A stretch of DNA of 39,105 nucleotides from an uncultured Desulfovibrio sp. (GCA_905235595.1 CAJOMG010000012.1:1-39105), one strand, 5' to 3'; numbered from the stretch's first letter, positions 8,147 to 17,837 are shown. Made by a program: numbers and translations. The notes: generated from the sequence alone by a model not told the origin.

Positions 8147-9529
8147 CTACAGTTCTGCCATATCTGCTTTTCCGTGAGGCAGGGGAACCGGCATGTGCCA
8201 CTCCCCGGGCATAGGTGCGGTTATGGCAGCCCGTTCTCCCAGATAGGGGTTAAAATAGCCATAACGCAGCCACGGGCAAAGCTTCTTCAATCGCTTCATA
8301 AACCGGGCAAGCCCCATGGCTGGCTTTAATGCCAGCTGCGCCTCTCCCTCCCCGCCATCCATACAGCGAAAATACCACTCCGGGTCAATATTGAGGTTGC
8401 GCCACTGAATCATGCTCACACCATTCTCACCCACCAGACGGGCCAGAGCCTCCAATTCCTCTTCTGTATCTGTAATTCCTGGGAAAAAAAGCAGGTTAAG
8501 CGAGACCCAGACATTGCGCACCCGGGCTTCACGGATAGATGCCCGCACGTCTTCCAAGCTGTATTGCACAGGACGGTAATACCGCGCATACAGCGTATCA
8601 CGGGCACTGTTGCAGCTTACCCGCAGACTGGTCAGCCCGACTTCAGCCAGGCGCGCCACTGCCTGCGGAACCGAGGCATTGGTATTACAGTTGACCGTAC
8701 CAGGCCCCCCCCCTGTACGGAACAGGCGCACACTTTCCACCAGCAGATCCGGATTCATGAGAGGATCCCCTTCGCAGCCCTGTCCAAAGGAATAGACAGG
8801 AACCTGCGTCTCCCTTTGGGAATGTATGCGCATGACCTCAACGACTTCTTCGGGTGCAGGTGTGAATGTGAGGCGGCACTGGGGCGTCACATGGACGGGA
8901 GAACCTTTCTCCTGCGCAGAGATACAGCCCACACAGCGTGCATTACAAACACGGGACGTGGGTAACGGGGCCTCATACCGGCCCAGAGCAAAATTGCGGG
9001 CAGCAGGGCAATCATAGCGTGCAACGCAATTATCCAGGATATGCCGGATAAGTCTATTGTCCGGATGCGCGCGCAGCAACGCACGTGCCCCCTTTTCTAT
9101 GCGGGATCGGGGAATATTGCGGAATTCCTGTCGCGGTTCAGCGTCCACGCGCCTGGCACAGATATAAAAACGCCCTCCGGCAAACCCAACGGCTCCATAG
9201 GCAAACAAGGGCAAAAGGGGTGCCTCGGGCCTGCTTTTGTAGGCAGGGTGCGCAGATATGGTATAGCCTGGTGCTGCGAAAGCGGCCACAGCCAGTTGCG
9301 CCTCGCCATCGGGCGCAGCGATATGCCCGCTTTCTGGGTCCAAGCCAACGGCCTGCCGGCCAGGCAGAAGAAAAAACTCACTTTCTTCCGGTAGAGGCAT
9401 GATCTCGTCAGGTCTGGGAAGCCCCCATTGCGCACCACGACGACACAGCATAAGCAGGTGGGGATCGTCATAAATATTGCCCTGCTCGTCTGCCATGACG
9501 AGATGTGGCTCAATATGCTGTACAGCCAT
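8147..9529 (-). CDS. radical SAM protein of unknown substrate
   Basis: A 460-residue protein with the radical SAM [4Fe-4S] motif C-x3-C-x2-C in RVCNARCVGC, near residue 195. The barrel features EGDPL and NCNTNAS follow. About 190 residues precede the motif, including paired cysteines in DNCVARYDCPA. AAGGAG lies 6 bases before the ATG at 9529. The N-terminus (LVMADEQGNIYDDPHL) looks like a family-specific domain. Such proteins occur widely in sulfate reducers without a fixed function. No partner peptide or methyltransferase lies nearby; the only possible operon partner is galE. The reaction cannot be named. Confidence 0.8.
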   Translation of the reverse strand: MAVQHIEPHLVMADEQGNIYDDPHLLMLCRRGAQWGLPRPDEIMPLPEESEFFLLPGRQAVGLDPESGHIAAPDGEAQLAVAAFAAPGYTISAHPAYKSRPEAPLLPLFAYGAVGFAGGRFYICARRVDAEPRQEFRNIPRSRIEKGARALLRAHPDNRLIRHILDNCVARYDCPAARNFALGRYEAPLPTSRVCNARCVGCISAQEKGSPVHVTPQCRLTFTPAPEEVVEVMRIHSQRETQVPVYSFGQGCEGDPLMNPDLLVESVRLFRTGGGPGTVNCNTNASVPQAVARLAEVGLTSLRVSCNSARDTLYARYYRPVQYSLEDVRASIREARVRNVWVSLNLLFFPGITDTEEELEALARLVGENGVSMIQWRNLNIDPEWYFRCMDGGEGEAQLALKPAMGLARFMKRLKKLCPWLRYGYFNPYLGERAAITAPMPGEWHMPVPLPHGKADMAEL

Positions 9530-9588
9530 ACGTGCTCCTTGCCCAAATGCTACGGAATGTATATGCTACATCGTTCTGGAGGCTCACA

Positions 9589-9981
9589 ATGTTTCCATTC
9601 ATGATGTTCATTTTTCTCTGTTTTCTTGGTGTTCTGGCCACGCTGTACCATATGCTGCGAACACAGGAAAAAAATTTCCACCAGCTTGAGGAGGAACACG
9701 CCCAGCTGCGCGTACTGCTGCGGGCCATGGAATCGCGTCTCGACGAGCTGGAAATCAACGCTTCTGCACAAGATACGGCTTGTGCAGCAGCAGAAGGCAG
9801 CGGTAATGCCAACCGGGGTGCAGTACGACTTGCCCCCCGTCACGCGCAACGACCTTCAGATGATGATCTGCTGCACCTGGATTTTGATTCCCCGGTCCCG
9901 CCGGATAATACCGTTGATCCAGCTCTGGACCTTCATTTTGACCCGGGAGAGAACACACCTCAGCAAACGGGCCCGCGCTGA
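9589..9981 (+). CDS. small membrane-anchored coiled-coil protein
   Basis: A 130-residue protein starting at ATG 9589, with GGAGG about 10 bases upstream. Residues 1-20 (MFPFMMFIFLCFLGVLATLY) form one membrane segment. It is followed by a coiled coil rich in E, Q, L and R (about 25-55), then a low-complexity acidic/proline tail ending in GENTPQQTGPR. The arrangement resembles phage-shock protein PspB, but the sequence match is not strong enough to use that name. It is divergent from the radical SAM gene across 59 bases that must hold both promoters. Confidence 0.6.
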   Translation: MFPFMMFIFLCFLGVLATLYHMLRTQEKNFHQLEEEHAQLRVLLRAMESRLDELEINASAQDTACAAAEGSGNANRGAVRLAPRHAQRPSDDDLLHLDFDSPVPPDNTVDPALDLHFDPGENTPQQTGPR

Positions 9982-10036
9982 TTCGGGAATGCGTTCTTTC
10001 CAGGCAGCTTTACCTAGGGCACCAACTGTACGCTGT

Positions 10037-11116
10037 TCACGCCTTTGGTTCTCTCATAATGCCGGAAGATGTCCTGAATCTGCCGCAGGCAGCTTCCAGA
10101 TAGGCCTCACGCAGGACTGTATTGCCCACCTGTTCGGCCCAGTGCAGATAGAGCAGCCGCAAGCTGCTTTCACGTATGGCTGCTGCCAGGCCTCGACGAC
10201 GTGTTGTAATGGCCCTGGTATGCGGCAGGAGAGCCTGCATTTTCCGCGAAAAAGCCTGAGCCCTGTGTATGGCACGATGTCCGGCGTTCACGGCTGCCAG
10301 TGCCTCCAGCCCTGTGCGTCGGGCCACTTCGGGATGTGCCAGCAAAAATCGTATATGCGCTGCAGCTTCATGCACACTGACATCAGGTTGAACAGTCGTT
10401 CCGTCCGTTGCTAGCCCGTCTGCAGTGTCTGGAGCGTAACAAAACATATGCTTGCCTTCCGTAAACAAATCCGTCAGCCCATGCCCAATGCGCGGCGTTA
10501 CCAGGCATCCGCCACAGCCCATGGCCTCAAATACCCTGAAATTCAAGTCACCGTGTTCACAATGGTTGAGTAGCACATGTGCATGAGTATAGAGCTCACG
10601 GTATGCCCCTCGCGTTACGACAAGGCCAGATACCTCCTTTCCCAGCGCTGTCAAAAATGCCTTTCGACGGGGCAGGTCTGCCGTCATGCTCCCCACAAAA
10701 AGGCAATCAACATCTTTAGCTATATCAGCCCTGGGCGCATCTTCGGACCAGGCAAAGGCCGGCGACCACCAGACGTATTCTCGGGACAAAAAAGTGCCCA
10801 CAAAACGCTCCAGATGGTCGCGCAGAGAAATGAGCGCCGCATCAAAGCCCTGCGCATAGAAAGGCTGCCAGGAATGGATATGGGAATCCACGCTGTAAAA
10901 AACCGTGAGACAGGGATAATCCTCCATACCCAGCACAAAGGGCGCACGACTTTTGTCGGCCACCACCAGCACATCTGGTACAAAACCCGCCACCTGCACG
11001 AGGTCATCCCAGCCGTAGACGGCGGGGTTCTCAAAATTGTGGCGCGCCACTTCCCATCCGCACGAAACAAGCTCGTTACTAAAAAAGGGGCTGCCTATCC
11101 ATAAAAGTCGCGGCAT
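10037..11116 (-). CDS. CgeB-like glycosyltransferase
   Basis: A 359-residue protein with a two-domain GT-B outline. The C-terminal half holds the Glyco_trans_1_2/CgeB signature: LNHCEHGDLNFRVFEAMGCG followed by GCLVTPR, where the acidic residue of RVFEAMGCG binds the sugar nucleotide. The N-terminus (PRLLWIGSPFFSN) is the Rossmann-like acceptor half, and DCLFVGSM is the interdomain strand. The family acts on cell-surface or spore polysaccharide and protein glycans; donor and acceptor are unknown here. The start at 11116 has only a weak Shine-Dalgarno (GAAGAA). It is divergent from the AsmA-like gene. Confidence 0.75.
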   Translation of the reverse strand: MPRLLWIGSPFFSNELVSCGWEVARHNFENPAVYGWDDLVQVAGFVPDVLVVADKSRAPFVLGMEDYPCLTVFYSVDSHIHSWQPFYAQGFDAALISLRDHLERFVGTFLSREYVWWSPAFAWSEDAPRADIAKDVDCLFVGSMTADLPRRKAFLTALGKEVSGLVVTRGAYRELYTHAHVLLNHCEHGDLNFRVFEAMGCGGCLVTPRIGHGLTDLFTEGKHMFCYAPDTADGLATDGTTVQPDVSVHEAAAHIRFLLAHPEVARRTGLEALAAVNAGHRAIHRAQAFSRKMQALLPHTRAITTRRRGLAAAIRESSLRLLYLHWAEQVGNTVLREAYLEAACGRFRTSSGIMREPKA

Positions 11117-11248
11117 ATTTCTTCAGAAGGGTTTTACCACATCAACCGTTGCACGGCGATTGCCAATACACAAGATATACACTAAATTTCAATACATGGC
11201 CTGCAACACAGGGTCGAACCTAGCCTTGACCTTTCTGGCCGTCAAGCC

Positions 11249-14200
11249 ATGAAAACACACATGCACTGCAGCATCCATCGACTTCGCCTCCTATTACGCT
11301 TTCTGCTGGCGTTCCTACTCGTCATTCTGTTACTCATGGTGGCGGCTTTCTGTTTTTTACAAAGCCATTCCCAAACACTTATTGAACAGTATGCAAGCGA
11401 GGCCGCTGCACAATCAGGACTGACCATCACCATTGGCACAGCTCACGTTGAGATGTTTCCCTTACCTGCGCTGGCAGTGAGCGATGCTCGTGTAGAGGGT
11501 AAAGGATGGAGCTTTTCCGTTGCCTATGCCACCCTGCAACCCCATCTGCCATCACTCCTGCATGGAGTGCTGCGGCCACACAGCATTACCTTGCTACGCC
11601 CGCATATCCGTGGCATCCTCCCTCTCTCCGTTCAAGACATGGTTGCAGCACAAGCAGCAACTGCCCCCGCAGAAGAGGCGCCTGCAGACCGGTTTACCCA
11701 TACCGCTTTTGCAGCCCTGTTTCCAGAAAACTGCCATTTGCATGTGTCTCAAGGCGATGTGGATATTACGAGTGCAGACAATATGCATCTCACGCTAAAC
11801 GGCTTGCGCTGCGGCTTGCACCTGGCTCGTGGCACACGCCTCATGGGCAATCTCTTCTGGGATGAAGCCCTCTTCGCTCCCAGAAATGCAGTGCCTACCC
11901 GACTGACCAACCTGGCCTTGAAAGGCAATACCTATCTGGATAATCCCCTGCACCACACGCCAGAACTGGAACTCAAGGGCAGGCTGCAACGGACGGACTG
12001 GCTGGCCAGCCTTGAGATAGCGCTACAGGTGTCCACCCAAGAAGCGACCCAACGACTGCACATGGCATTGGCGGGCGACCTGCGTAAAGATACACAGCTT
12101 ATCCCCATAAGTCTGGCTGGCACTGCCATCCGGCAGGAAGATGCAGAAGCCATTCGCCTTGAAGACATACGCCTTGCCCTGGGAAAGGACAGCGGCACAT
12201 TTAACGGCACACTGCGCCATGGTATTCCTGAACTTTTTTCCCTCGATGGGCGCCTGCTGCTGCGCCGTGCCAGCCTGACACAATGGCTGGGCTTTGCCCG
12301 CAGCCTTCCGCCCGGTCTCCAGCATGCGCTGGATGCCCTGACCGATGGCGTGCTTGATTTCTCGCTGGACGGCAAAGGACTGCGCGTACCGCACATAGAA
12401 GCAACAGCCTCGGGCAGCCGTTTTACTGGCTCAGGGGGAGTGGCAAGCTGGGCACAGCCTGTTGTGGCTCTGAATCTTACCGCACCTATGGTCAATCTGG
12501 GCCGTGCGCTGCCAGAATCTACCGGCATACTGCCCGCTCCGCCCCAATATGGGCATGAAGCGTTCACCCCCAAACCTGGCAATCCCGTCATACCGGGTGA
12601 GCTGAACGTGGGATACGACATTCGCCTGAACGCTGCTGCTGTTGCGTACGGCCCCATAGAAATCAACGATGCACATGTGGTGATCAAACCCGGGCTGGTT
12701 GATGCCAAAAGCCGGCTTGAAGATACCCTGCTGCTGGTACAGGGCAAGCTGTACGGAGGAAACGTAAAGGGTGAAACCATTCTGGGCGGCAGCAAGGAGA
12801 CGCCTTACGCCATCCGCGTACAACTGAACAACATAGACGGCGACCCACTGGCCCGCGCGCTGCCAATCCTGCCCGTCACAGGAGGACGCCTGCAAGGCGA
12901 TGTGAACATCATGAGCCAGGGCAAGGAACTGGACATGTTTCTGAACAGGCTCCGCGGTACTGTGAATGTACATGCGGAACGCGGAAAACTGCGGTCTGCA
13001 AGAAAAAATAGCGCTTTTGCCTTCCGCACGCTGGATGTGAGCTTCAGGGCCCGTTCTGGTCAATGGAAACAAAACCGACTCGGACTGGATGGTCAATGGA
13101 ATGCGACCTTAGCTGACACTGGCCTGAACGCCCAGGCAAAACTTTCAGGCACACTCTGGTTCGGTGGTGCAGGTGGGCAGGTGGCATTTCAGAACCTGCC
13201 CGGAGAGTTTACATGCGACATCGCACCAGAGCGCTCGCTCAAGCCATCAGGGCTTCAGGCACAGGCTTCCGGCAGATGCAGCTTCCAGGCAAGCAGTGCA
13301 GTTTTTTCCTTGACAGAAGGGCTTGTGAGAACCCTGGGCGCAGAGGTAAGAGGGGATGTCAATCTCAACATGGGCACGAATGAACCTGCCTGGCAGGGCA
13401 AGCTCGTCCTCTCCATTCCCGACATGCTCAAAACTCTGCGTCTGGCAGGAATATCCACATCCCACCTACCTCATGACTTGAACAAACTCTCTCTGGAAGC
13501 AAGTTTCAAAGGCAACGCCAACGAACTAGCACTGAACGGCCTGCGCACCCGTGTGAGCGCAACAGATATCAGGGGATCGTTTACCGCCAACTGGCGCAAC
13601 ACCCTGACATTCCAGTTCAACTTAACCACTCCTCACCTGAATCTGGACCACTATTTCCCCCCGCAAGGATCAAAAAGCAAGGGGCACAACGCGACACACA
13701 GCCCCCCCTGGGATTTTCGCTTCTTGCAGACATTCAACGCCAAAGGCGAATTACGGGCCGAACAGATTAGCCTCTGGAAGCTGCATATACACGATGCCCA
13801 CGTTACAGTAAAACTGGAACACGGTCTCCTTGACGTGCAAAACGGCAAAGCACGTTTTTACGGCGCCCCGGTATCCGCACAAGCCAAAGTGCTCTGTGAC
13901 AGGGGGCTGAACATAAGTACATCATTTGCGGCAGAGGGCTTTGATCTCGGCGCTGCCAGCCGGGACAGGGGCGGTGAAGCCGCATTGGGCGGCAAGGGTT
14001 CTGTTGCGGCTACCCTCAAGGCTGTGCTTACGGGATCGGGACAGTTACCGGCCAAACTGGACGGCTCATGGCGTTTTACCGTGAACCAGGGATTTCATCA
14101 GCCGAGGGACAAACACGGTTCGCTCAAGGGCAAGCCAACCCATTTTGCAATGGCCGGCGCTTCCGGCAGCCTTAACGCCGGTCTGGCCAGGAGCAACAAT

Positions 14201-14458
14201 TTTCAACTTAAGGGCGATGACCTTACCATCACTGGTGGAGGCTGGATAAATTTGGCAAATGAAACCCTGGACTGCAATTTCCTGATAAACAAAAAAAACT
14301 TCCCCAACTTTCCACTGCGCCTCTATGGGCAGTTTGGCAATACCAAGACATCCATCGGTGCGGGCACGCTGTTGCTCAACACTCTTGGCGGTATTGCCGG
14401 AGGGGTTGTAGACCTACTTGGCGGCCTGCTGGAAGGAACATGGAAAATCTTCCGCTGA
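11249..14458 (+). CDS. AsmA-family envelope protein
   Basis: A 1069-residue protein with one N-terminal membrane anchor (about residues 15-38, LLLRFLLAFLLVILLLMVAA) and a very long periplasmic part. The N-terminus follows the AsmA pattern, with ALAVSDARVEG after the anchor. The C-terminal AsmA_2 region includes LNLTAPMVNLG and a terminal segment with TSIGAGTLLLNTLGGIAGG. AsmA-like proteins (AsmA, TamB, YhdP) form long grooves thought to carry phospholipid to the outer membrane. The length is nearer YhdP than AsmA. No good Shine-Dalgarno precedes ATG 11249; ATG 11261 is an alternative. Confidence 0.85.
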   Translation: MKTHMHCSIHRLRLLLRFLLAFLLVILLLMVAAFCFLQSHSQTLIEQYASEAAAQSGLTITIGTAHVEMFPLPALAVSDARVEGKGWSFSVAYATLQPHLPSLLHGVLRPHSITLLRPHIRGILPLSVQDMVAAQAATAPAEEAPADRFTHTAFAALFPENCHLHVSQGDVDITSADNMHLTLNGLRCGLHLARGTRLMGNLFWDEALFAPRNAVPTRLTNLALKGNTYLDNPLHHTPELELKGRLQRTDWLASLEIALQVSTQEATQRLHMALAGDLRKDTQLIPISLAGTAIRQEDAEAIRLEDIRLALGKDSGTFNGTLRHGIPELFSLDGRLLLRRASLTQWLGFARSLPPGLQHALDALTDGVLDFSLDGKGLRVPHIEATASGSRFTGSGGVASWAQPVVALNLTAPMVNLGRALPESTGILPAPPQYGHEAFTPKPGNPVIPGELNVGYDIRLNAAAVAYGPIEINDAHVVIKPGLVDAKSRLEDTLLLVQGKLYGGNVKGETILGGSKETPYAIRVQLNNIDGDPLARALPILPVTGGRLQGDVNIMSQGKELDMFLNRLRGTVNVHAERGKLRSARKNSAFAFRTLDVSFRARSGQWKQNRLGLDGQWNATLADTGLNAQAKLSGTLWFGGAGGQVAFQNLPGEFTCDIAPERSLKPSGLQAQASGRCSFQASSAVFSLTEGLVRTLGAEVRGDVNLNMGTNEPAWQGKLVLSIPDMLKTLRLAGISTSHLPHDLNKLSLEASFKGNANELALNGLRTRVSATDIRGSFTANWRNTLTFQFNLTTPHLNLDHYFPPQGSKSKGHNATHSPPWDFRFLQTFNAKGELRAEQISLWKLHIHDAHVTVKLEHGLLDVQNGKARFYGAPVSAQAKVLCDRGLNISTSFAAEGFDLGAASRDRGGEAALGGKGSVAATLKAVLTGSGQLPAKLDGSWRFTVNQGFHQPRDKHGSLKGKPTHFAMAGASGSLNAGLARSNNFQLKGDDLTITGGGWINLANETLDCNFLINKKNFPNFPLRLYGQFGNTKTSIGAGTLLLNTLGGIAGGVVDLLGGLLEGTWKIFR

Positions 14459-14528
14459 CGGTGGCCGTCATGCTCGTCAAAACACGCAGCTTTTTTGCAG
14501 CAGTAGTGCGCTATTTTTGGCATCTACG

Positions 14529-14557
14529 TTGACATGACAACACGTACGGGGTACACA
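14529..14557 (+). promoter_or_regulatory. sigma70-type promoter for adk
   Basis: A perfect -35 box TTGACA (14529-14534) is followed, 17 bases later, by TACACA (14552-14557) as a partial -10 box. It lies about 50 bases before the adk start and downstream of the AsmA-like gene. Confidence 0.5.
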
Positions 14558-14608
14558 TCATACGTTCTTTTTTGCACAACCCCTAAGGTTTCGCCAAGGA
14601 GATGCGTG

Positions 14609-15280
14609 ATGAATATTCTTATCTTTGGGCCTAATGGCAGCGGCAAAGGCACTCAGGGCGATCTTATCAAACAAAAGTATAATCTCGCCCATATTGAATC
14701 CGGCGCCATATTCCGTGAGCATATTGGCGGCGGCACGGAACTGGGCAAAAAAGCAAAAGCCTATATTGATCGCGGTGATCTTGTCCCTGATGACATCACC
14801 ATACCCATGGTGCTCGACACACTGAAAACCAAGGGACAGAATGGCTGGCTGCTGGACGGTTTCCCGCGCAACATGGTGCAGGCAGAAAAACTCTGGGATG
14901 CCCTCAAACAGGCTAATATCCGACTTGACTATGTTGTGGAGATTCTTTTGCCCCGCGAGACGGCCAAAAACCGCATCATGGGTCGTCGCCTTTGCAAGAC
15001 CAACAACAACCATCCCAACAATATCTACATTGATGCCATCAAACCCAATGGTGACAAATGCCGTGTTTGTGGCGGTGAGCTCTCTTGCCGCTCCGACGAC
15101 CAGGATGAAGCCGCCATCAATAAACGCCACGATATCTACTACAATACCAAGGATGGAACCTTGGCAGCAGCCTACTTTTTCAAGAAACTGGCCGACCAGG
15201 GCAAAACTAAATATATTGAACTGAACGGCGAAGGTTCCATCGAATCCATCAAAAAAACCCTGCTTTCACAGCTTGCCTGA
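14609..15280 (+). CDS. adk: adenylate kinase with metal-binding LID
   Basis: A 223-residue adenylate kinase (ATP + AMP = 2 ADP). The P-loop is GPNGSGKGTQ (8-17), the AMP site follows in ESGAIFREH, and DGFPRN (83-88) is the core signature. The LID carries C129, H135, C151 and C154, matching the Cys/His/Cys/Cys ligand set known from Desulfovibrio gigas adenylate kinase, which binds Zn, Co or Fe. The loop between His and the last two Cys is slightly longer than I recall for that enzyme. ATG 14609 is preceded by AAGGAG. The gene stands alone between a promoter at 14529 and a terminator at 15328. Confidence 0.96.
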   Translation: MNILIFGPNGSGKGTQGDLIKQKYNLAHIESGAIFREHIGGGTELGKKAKAYIDRGDLVPDDITIPMVLDTLKTKGQNGWLLDGFPRNMVQAEKLWDALKQANIRLDYVVEILLPRETAKNRIMGRRLCKTNNNHPNNIYIDAIKPNGDKCRVCGGELSCRSDDQDEAAINKRHDIYYNTKDGTLAAAYFFKKLADQGKTKYIELNGEGSIESIKKTLLSQLA

Positions 15281-15327
15281 CATCTTTTGTGAAGCTGAGA
15301 CGGCGTGCATTCGCCTCGGAAGTATAG

Positions 15328-15358
15328 CAAAGCCCCCTTGCAGGGGCTTTGTTTTTTT
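15328..15358 (+). terminator. rho-independent terminator of adk
   Basis: CAAAGCCCC (15328-15336) pairs perfectly with GGGGCTTTG (15343-15351) around CTTGCA, followed by seven T. There is no A-run on the other side, so it acts only on the plus strand. Confidence 0.9.
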
Positions 15359-15390
15359 GTTCGCCAGCAATGCCATACAGGATATAGCCG

Positions 15391-16857
15391 CTACCCTTCC
15401 GCGTTGTTTTCGGGCATACCACTGATCGGCTTTTCCTTTGTGGACACCCCCGAAAAACTGTCATCCCAGGTGTCCACCATCTCGTCATAAAAGAAAAACG
15501 TATTTTTGTTTGCCTGTTTGGCATGGTATTGCGCAGTGTCCGCACGTTCCAGAGCCACTTCATAAGAGGGCTCCGTACCGTCGAAGAGATAGATGCCAAT
15601 GCTGGCGGTAATCTCCACCACGTTGTCGTCTTCTTCAAAGAACATGTGCAATCCCGACCGCAGGGCCTCGACACGCCCTCGCAAGGCTTCGCGTGTAATG
15701 CCACGCACAAACACACAAAATTCATCTCCGCCGAAACGACCCACGGCATCGGCATTGCGGAACGTGCTCTTGATAATCTCTGATGTTTTCAGCAAGGCAT
15801 CGTCGCCCCGAATATGCCCCATGGTGTCATTAAGCGTTTTGAAATTATCCAGGTCAAGAAAGATCAAGGCGTCTGTCTTATCCCCTTGAGGACGTACCGG
15901 CAGACAGGATTTGACCTTTTCGTTGAACGCAGTCTTGTTCAGCAGATCAGTAAGACTGTCCCGCTGCGAAAGCCTCTCAAGCTGGGCCCGTTGCCGCACG
16001 CTTTCGTCGATATCCACTATCTTGCCCACGAGGCGCAATGGCATGCCCGGTTTGCTCACGCGTGTGGTCTGTATACGACACCAGATATACCGACCCTCTG
16101 CAGTAGGCATGCGCACCACGGCAAAGGCCGTGGGGGCACCAGCGAGAATGCGTCGCCAGATTTCCCGAAAGGCAGGCAAATCTTCTGCATGGATGACACG
16201 GCGGGGATTTAGCTCCCCATGGGCATCAAAGGAAGGTATGGCATCATCGCCGAATTTGCGCCGGAAATTGGAAGAACACTGGAACTGGCGCTTTTCCACA
16301 TTCACATCAAAGATGATATCCTGTGAATGCTCGAGAATAAGACGGTAGCGCTCTTTCTCCTCCTCCAGCTCCTCACGCATGTGCTTCTGATCGGCAATCA
16401 AAAGAAGCACGCAATCCAGCACCGGCTTATCATCAGCGGTTGTACCCACAGTGCCGCGCAACAGCAGGGGGAGCCAGGTATTGTCAGCGCGACGCAGCAC
16501 AAGTTCCATGCTGATGGCCTGGACACCCTTGTGCAACTTGTGCAGCAATGACGCCGCATCACTGTGCTGCATGATATCTACAAGATGCTCTGGATGGCTC
16601 TGCCCTTCTGGATAGCCAAGCATACTCCAGAATGCGTTGTTGGCATCAAGGATGGGCAGGGATTCAACGGGTGATAGTTGTATCACGCCGCCGTTGATGT
16701 TGTTGGCGATGTGGGCAAGACGCTGGTCAATAGTGTGCATGCGGCGTTGACTGTCACGCTGCAGGCGCAACATGACAAAAACAAGCCCCAGTATGGCCAG
16801 AGTCAGAATGCCAACGAGTGCCAGTAAAAAACCGTAACCGGATACGAGATGGTCCAT
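15391..16857 (-). CDS. membrane-bound PAS-PAS-GGDEF diguanylate cyclase
   Basis: A 488-residue protein that should make cyclic di-GMP. A membrane segment (about 8-30) is followed by two PAS-like regions (about 45-165 and 195-305) joined by a short coiled coil, then the cyclase domain. The active site GGDEF is intact at 376-380 (GRFGGDEF). A product-inhibition I-site R-x-x-D (RNAD, 367-370) lies exactly five residues before it. There is no EAL or HD-GYP domain. The start is uncertain: ATG 16857 has AAAGG only 2 bases upstream, and GTG 16881 adds eight residues. It follows holB by 80 bases on the same strand. Confidence 0.88.
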   Translation of the reverse strand: MDHLVSGYGFLLALVGILTLAILGLVFVMLRLQRDSQRRMHTIDQRLAHIANNINGGVIQLSPVESLPILDANNAFWSMLGYPEGQSHPEHLVDIMQHSDAASLLHKLHKGVQAISMELVLRRADNTWLPLLLRGTVGTTADDKPVLDCVLLLIADQKHMREELEEEKERYRLILEHSQDIIFDVNVEKRQFQCSSNFRRKFGDDAIPSFDAHGELNPRRVIHAEDLPAFREIWRRILAGAPTAFAVVRMPTAEGRYIWCRIQTTRVSKPGMPLRLVGKIVDIDESVRQRAQLERLSQRDSLTDLLNKTAFNEKVKSCLPVRPQGDKTDALIFLDLDNFKTLNDTMGHIRGDDALLKTSEIIKSTFRNADAVGRFGGDEFCVFVRGITREALRGRVEALRSGLHMFFEEDDNVVEITASIGIYLFDGTEPSYEVALERADTAQYHAKQANKNTFFFYDEMVDTWDDSFSGVSTKEKPISGMPENNAEG

Positions 16858-16937
16858 GACCTTTCGCCTGCATAAAGTCACAAATATAACGATTGCGCAT
16901 GGTTCTCTCCCGTGCGCACGCGAACGACATTTTTACA

Positions 16938-17834
16938 TCACCGTGTTTCACGGCGCAATACGAAAAGTTGCATTGCCAAAGCCTCCAGCACTCTGGCCGG
17001 AGTCACGCCGTACTGCAGGGCCTCCTGGGCCTCAGTAAACCATCGGCACGCCACCGCCCTGCCCCGTGCATCCAACGACATAAAGGCAGCGTCCAATGAC
17101 CGATCATTTGTGTGATCGCCAGCGAGCACTCTGATCATAGCCTTCTGGCAGCAGAGCAGAAGGCGTGAGGCCAAATCCGCATCCACAGCCCCTCTGGCCG
17201 ATGATTTATCCAGGAATCCCTTGCCGGTTTGCAGGAACCTAGCCAGCAGGTCCGGCCATTCCTGCAACTGTGCATTCTCTTGACGGCTGTCAGGCCAGGG
17301 CAGCGTCAGGCAAAAAGAGCGGGAAATCAAGGTTGGCAGCAGCTGCTCGCGTTGCGGCGTTAGCAAAATAAAAACGGTAGTGGACGACGGTTCCTCCAAA
17401 ACCTTGAGCAGGGCATTGGCGGCTTCGTCACGGGTAAGACGCAATCCCGCAAGCACGACGACGCGCCTTCCCCCCCCATGCGTGGTGTCGCGCAGACGCA
17501 CCTTGAGTGCTCGCACATTTTCCATGTTAAGGGCACGCACGGGGCCAGGGTTTTCCTCGTCTTCACGATTACTGATGCGACCATCATAGGCGGCCCAGTC
17601 CAGATACTCTCCCGCCGCTATCTGCCTGCAGGTCGGGCATTGCAGGCAGGGAGTGCCTGTGACTGCCTGCGGGCAGTTGATACGTGCAGCCCAGTAACGC
17701 GCCACATCCATGCGCTGGGTTTCTGTGCCGCCCTCCAAAAGAAGAACTTGTGGCGGTGCCTCCCCCAAGCGGACAAGGACATGCCGCAGCCTGTCAAAGG
17801 CCGGGCCTGCAATGGCGGGCAGCAGTGCATCCAT
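16938..17834 (-). CDS. holB: DNA polymerase III delta-prime subunit
   Basis: A 298-residue clamp-loader subunit. The four-cysteine zinc module is visible at C54, C63, C66 and C69 (PCLQCPTC). The sensor and arginine-finger region includes DEAANALLKVLEEPS and LISRSFCLTL. The P-loop position reads EGGTETQR, a degenerate Walker A that cannot bind ATP normally, as expected for delta-prime rather than tau/gamma. Its ATG begins 3 bases after the purA stop, so it is translated from the same message. Confidence 0.88.
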   Translation of the reverse strand: MDALLPAIAGPAFDRLRHVLVRLGEAPPQVLLLEGGTETQRMDVARYWAARINCPQAVTGTPCLQCPTCRQIAAGEYLDWAAYDGRISNREDEENPGPVRALNMENVRALKVRLRDTTHGGGRRVVVLAGLRLTRDEAANALLKVLEEPSSTTVFILLTPQREQLLPTLISRSFCLTLPWPDSRQENAQLQEWPDLLARFLQTGKGFLDKSSARGAVDADLASRLLLCCQKAMIRVLAGDHTNDRSLDAAFMSLDARGRAVACRWFTEAQEALQYGVTPARVLEALAMQLFVLRRETR

Positions 17835-17837
17835 GCA

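Noticed and set aside
9589-9981. Naming the small membrane protein PspB
   Set aside because: The anchor plus coiled coil resembles PspB, but there is no pspA or pspC nearby and the acidic tail does not fit.
9626-10414. A 262-codon plus-strand frame overlapping two genes
   Set aside because: It overlaps both the small membrane protein (other frame) and the glycosyltransferase, with a cysteine-rich composition unlike any neighbour.
11205-11225. A tRNA T-loop-like stretch (GGGTCGAACC)
   Set aside because: No acceptor, D or anticodon stems can be drawn around it. No tRNA or rRNA gene was found in the window.
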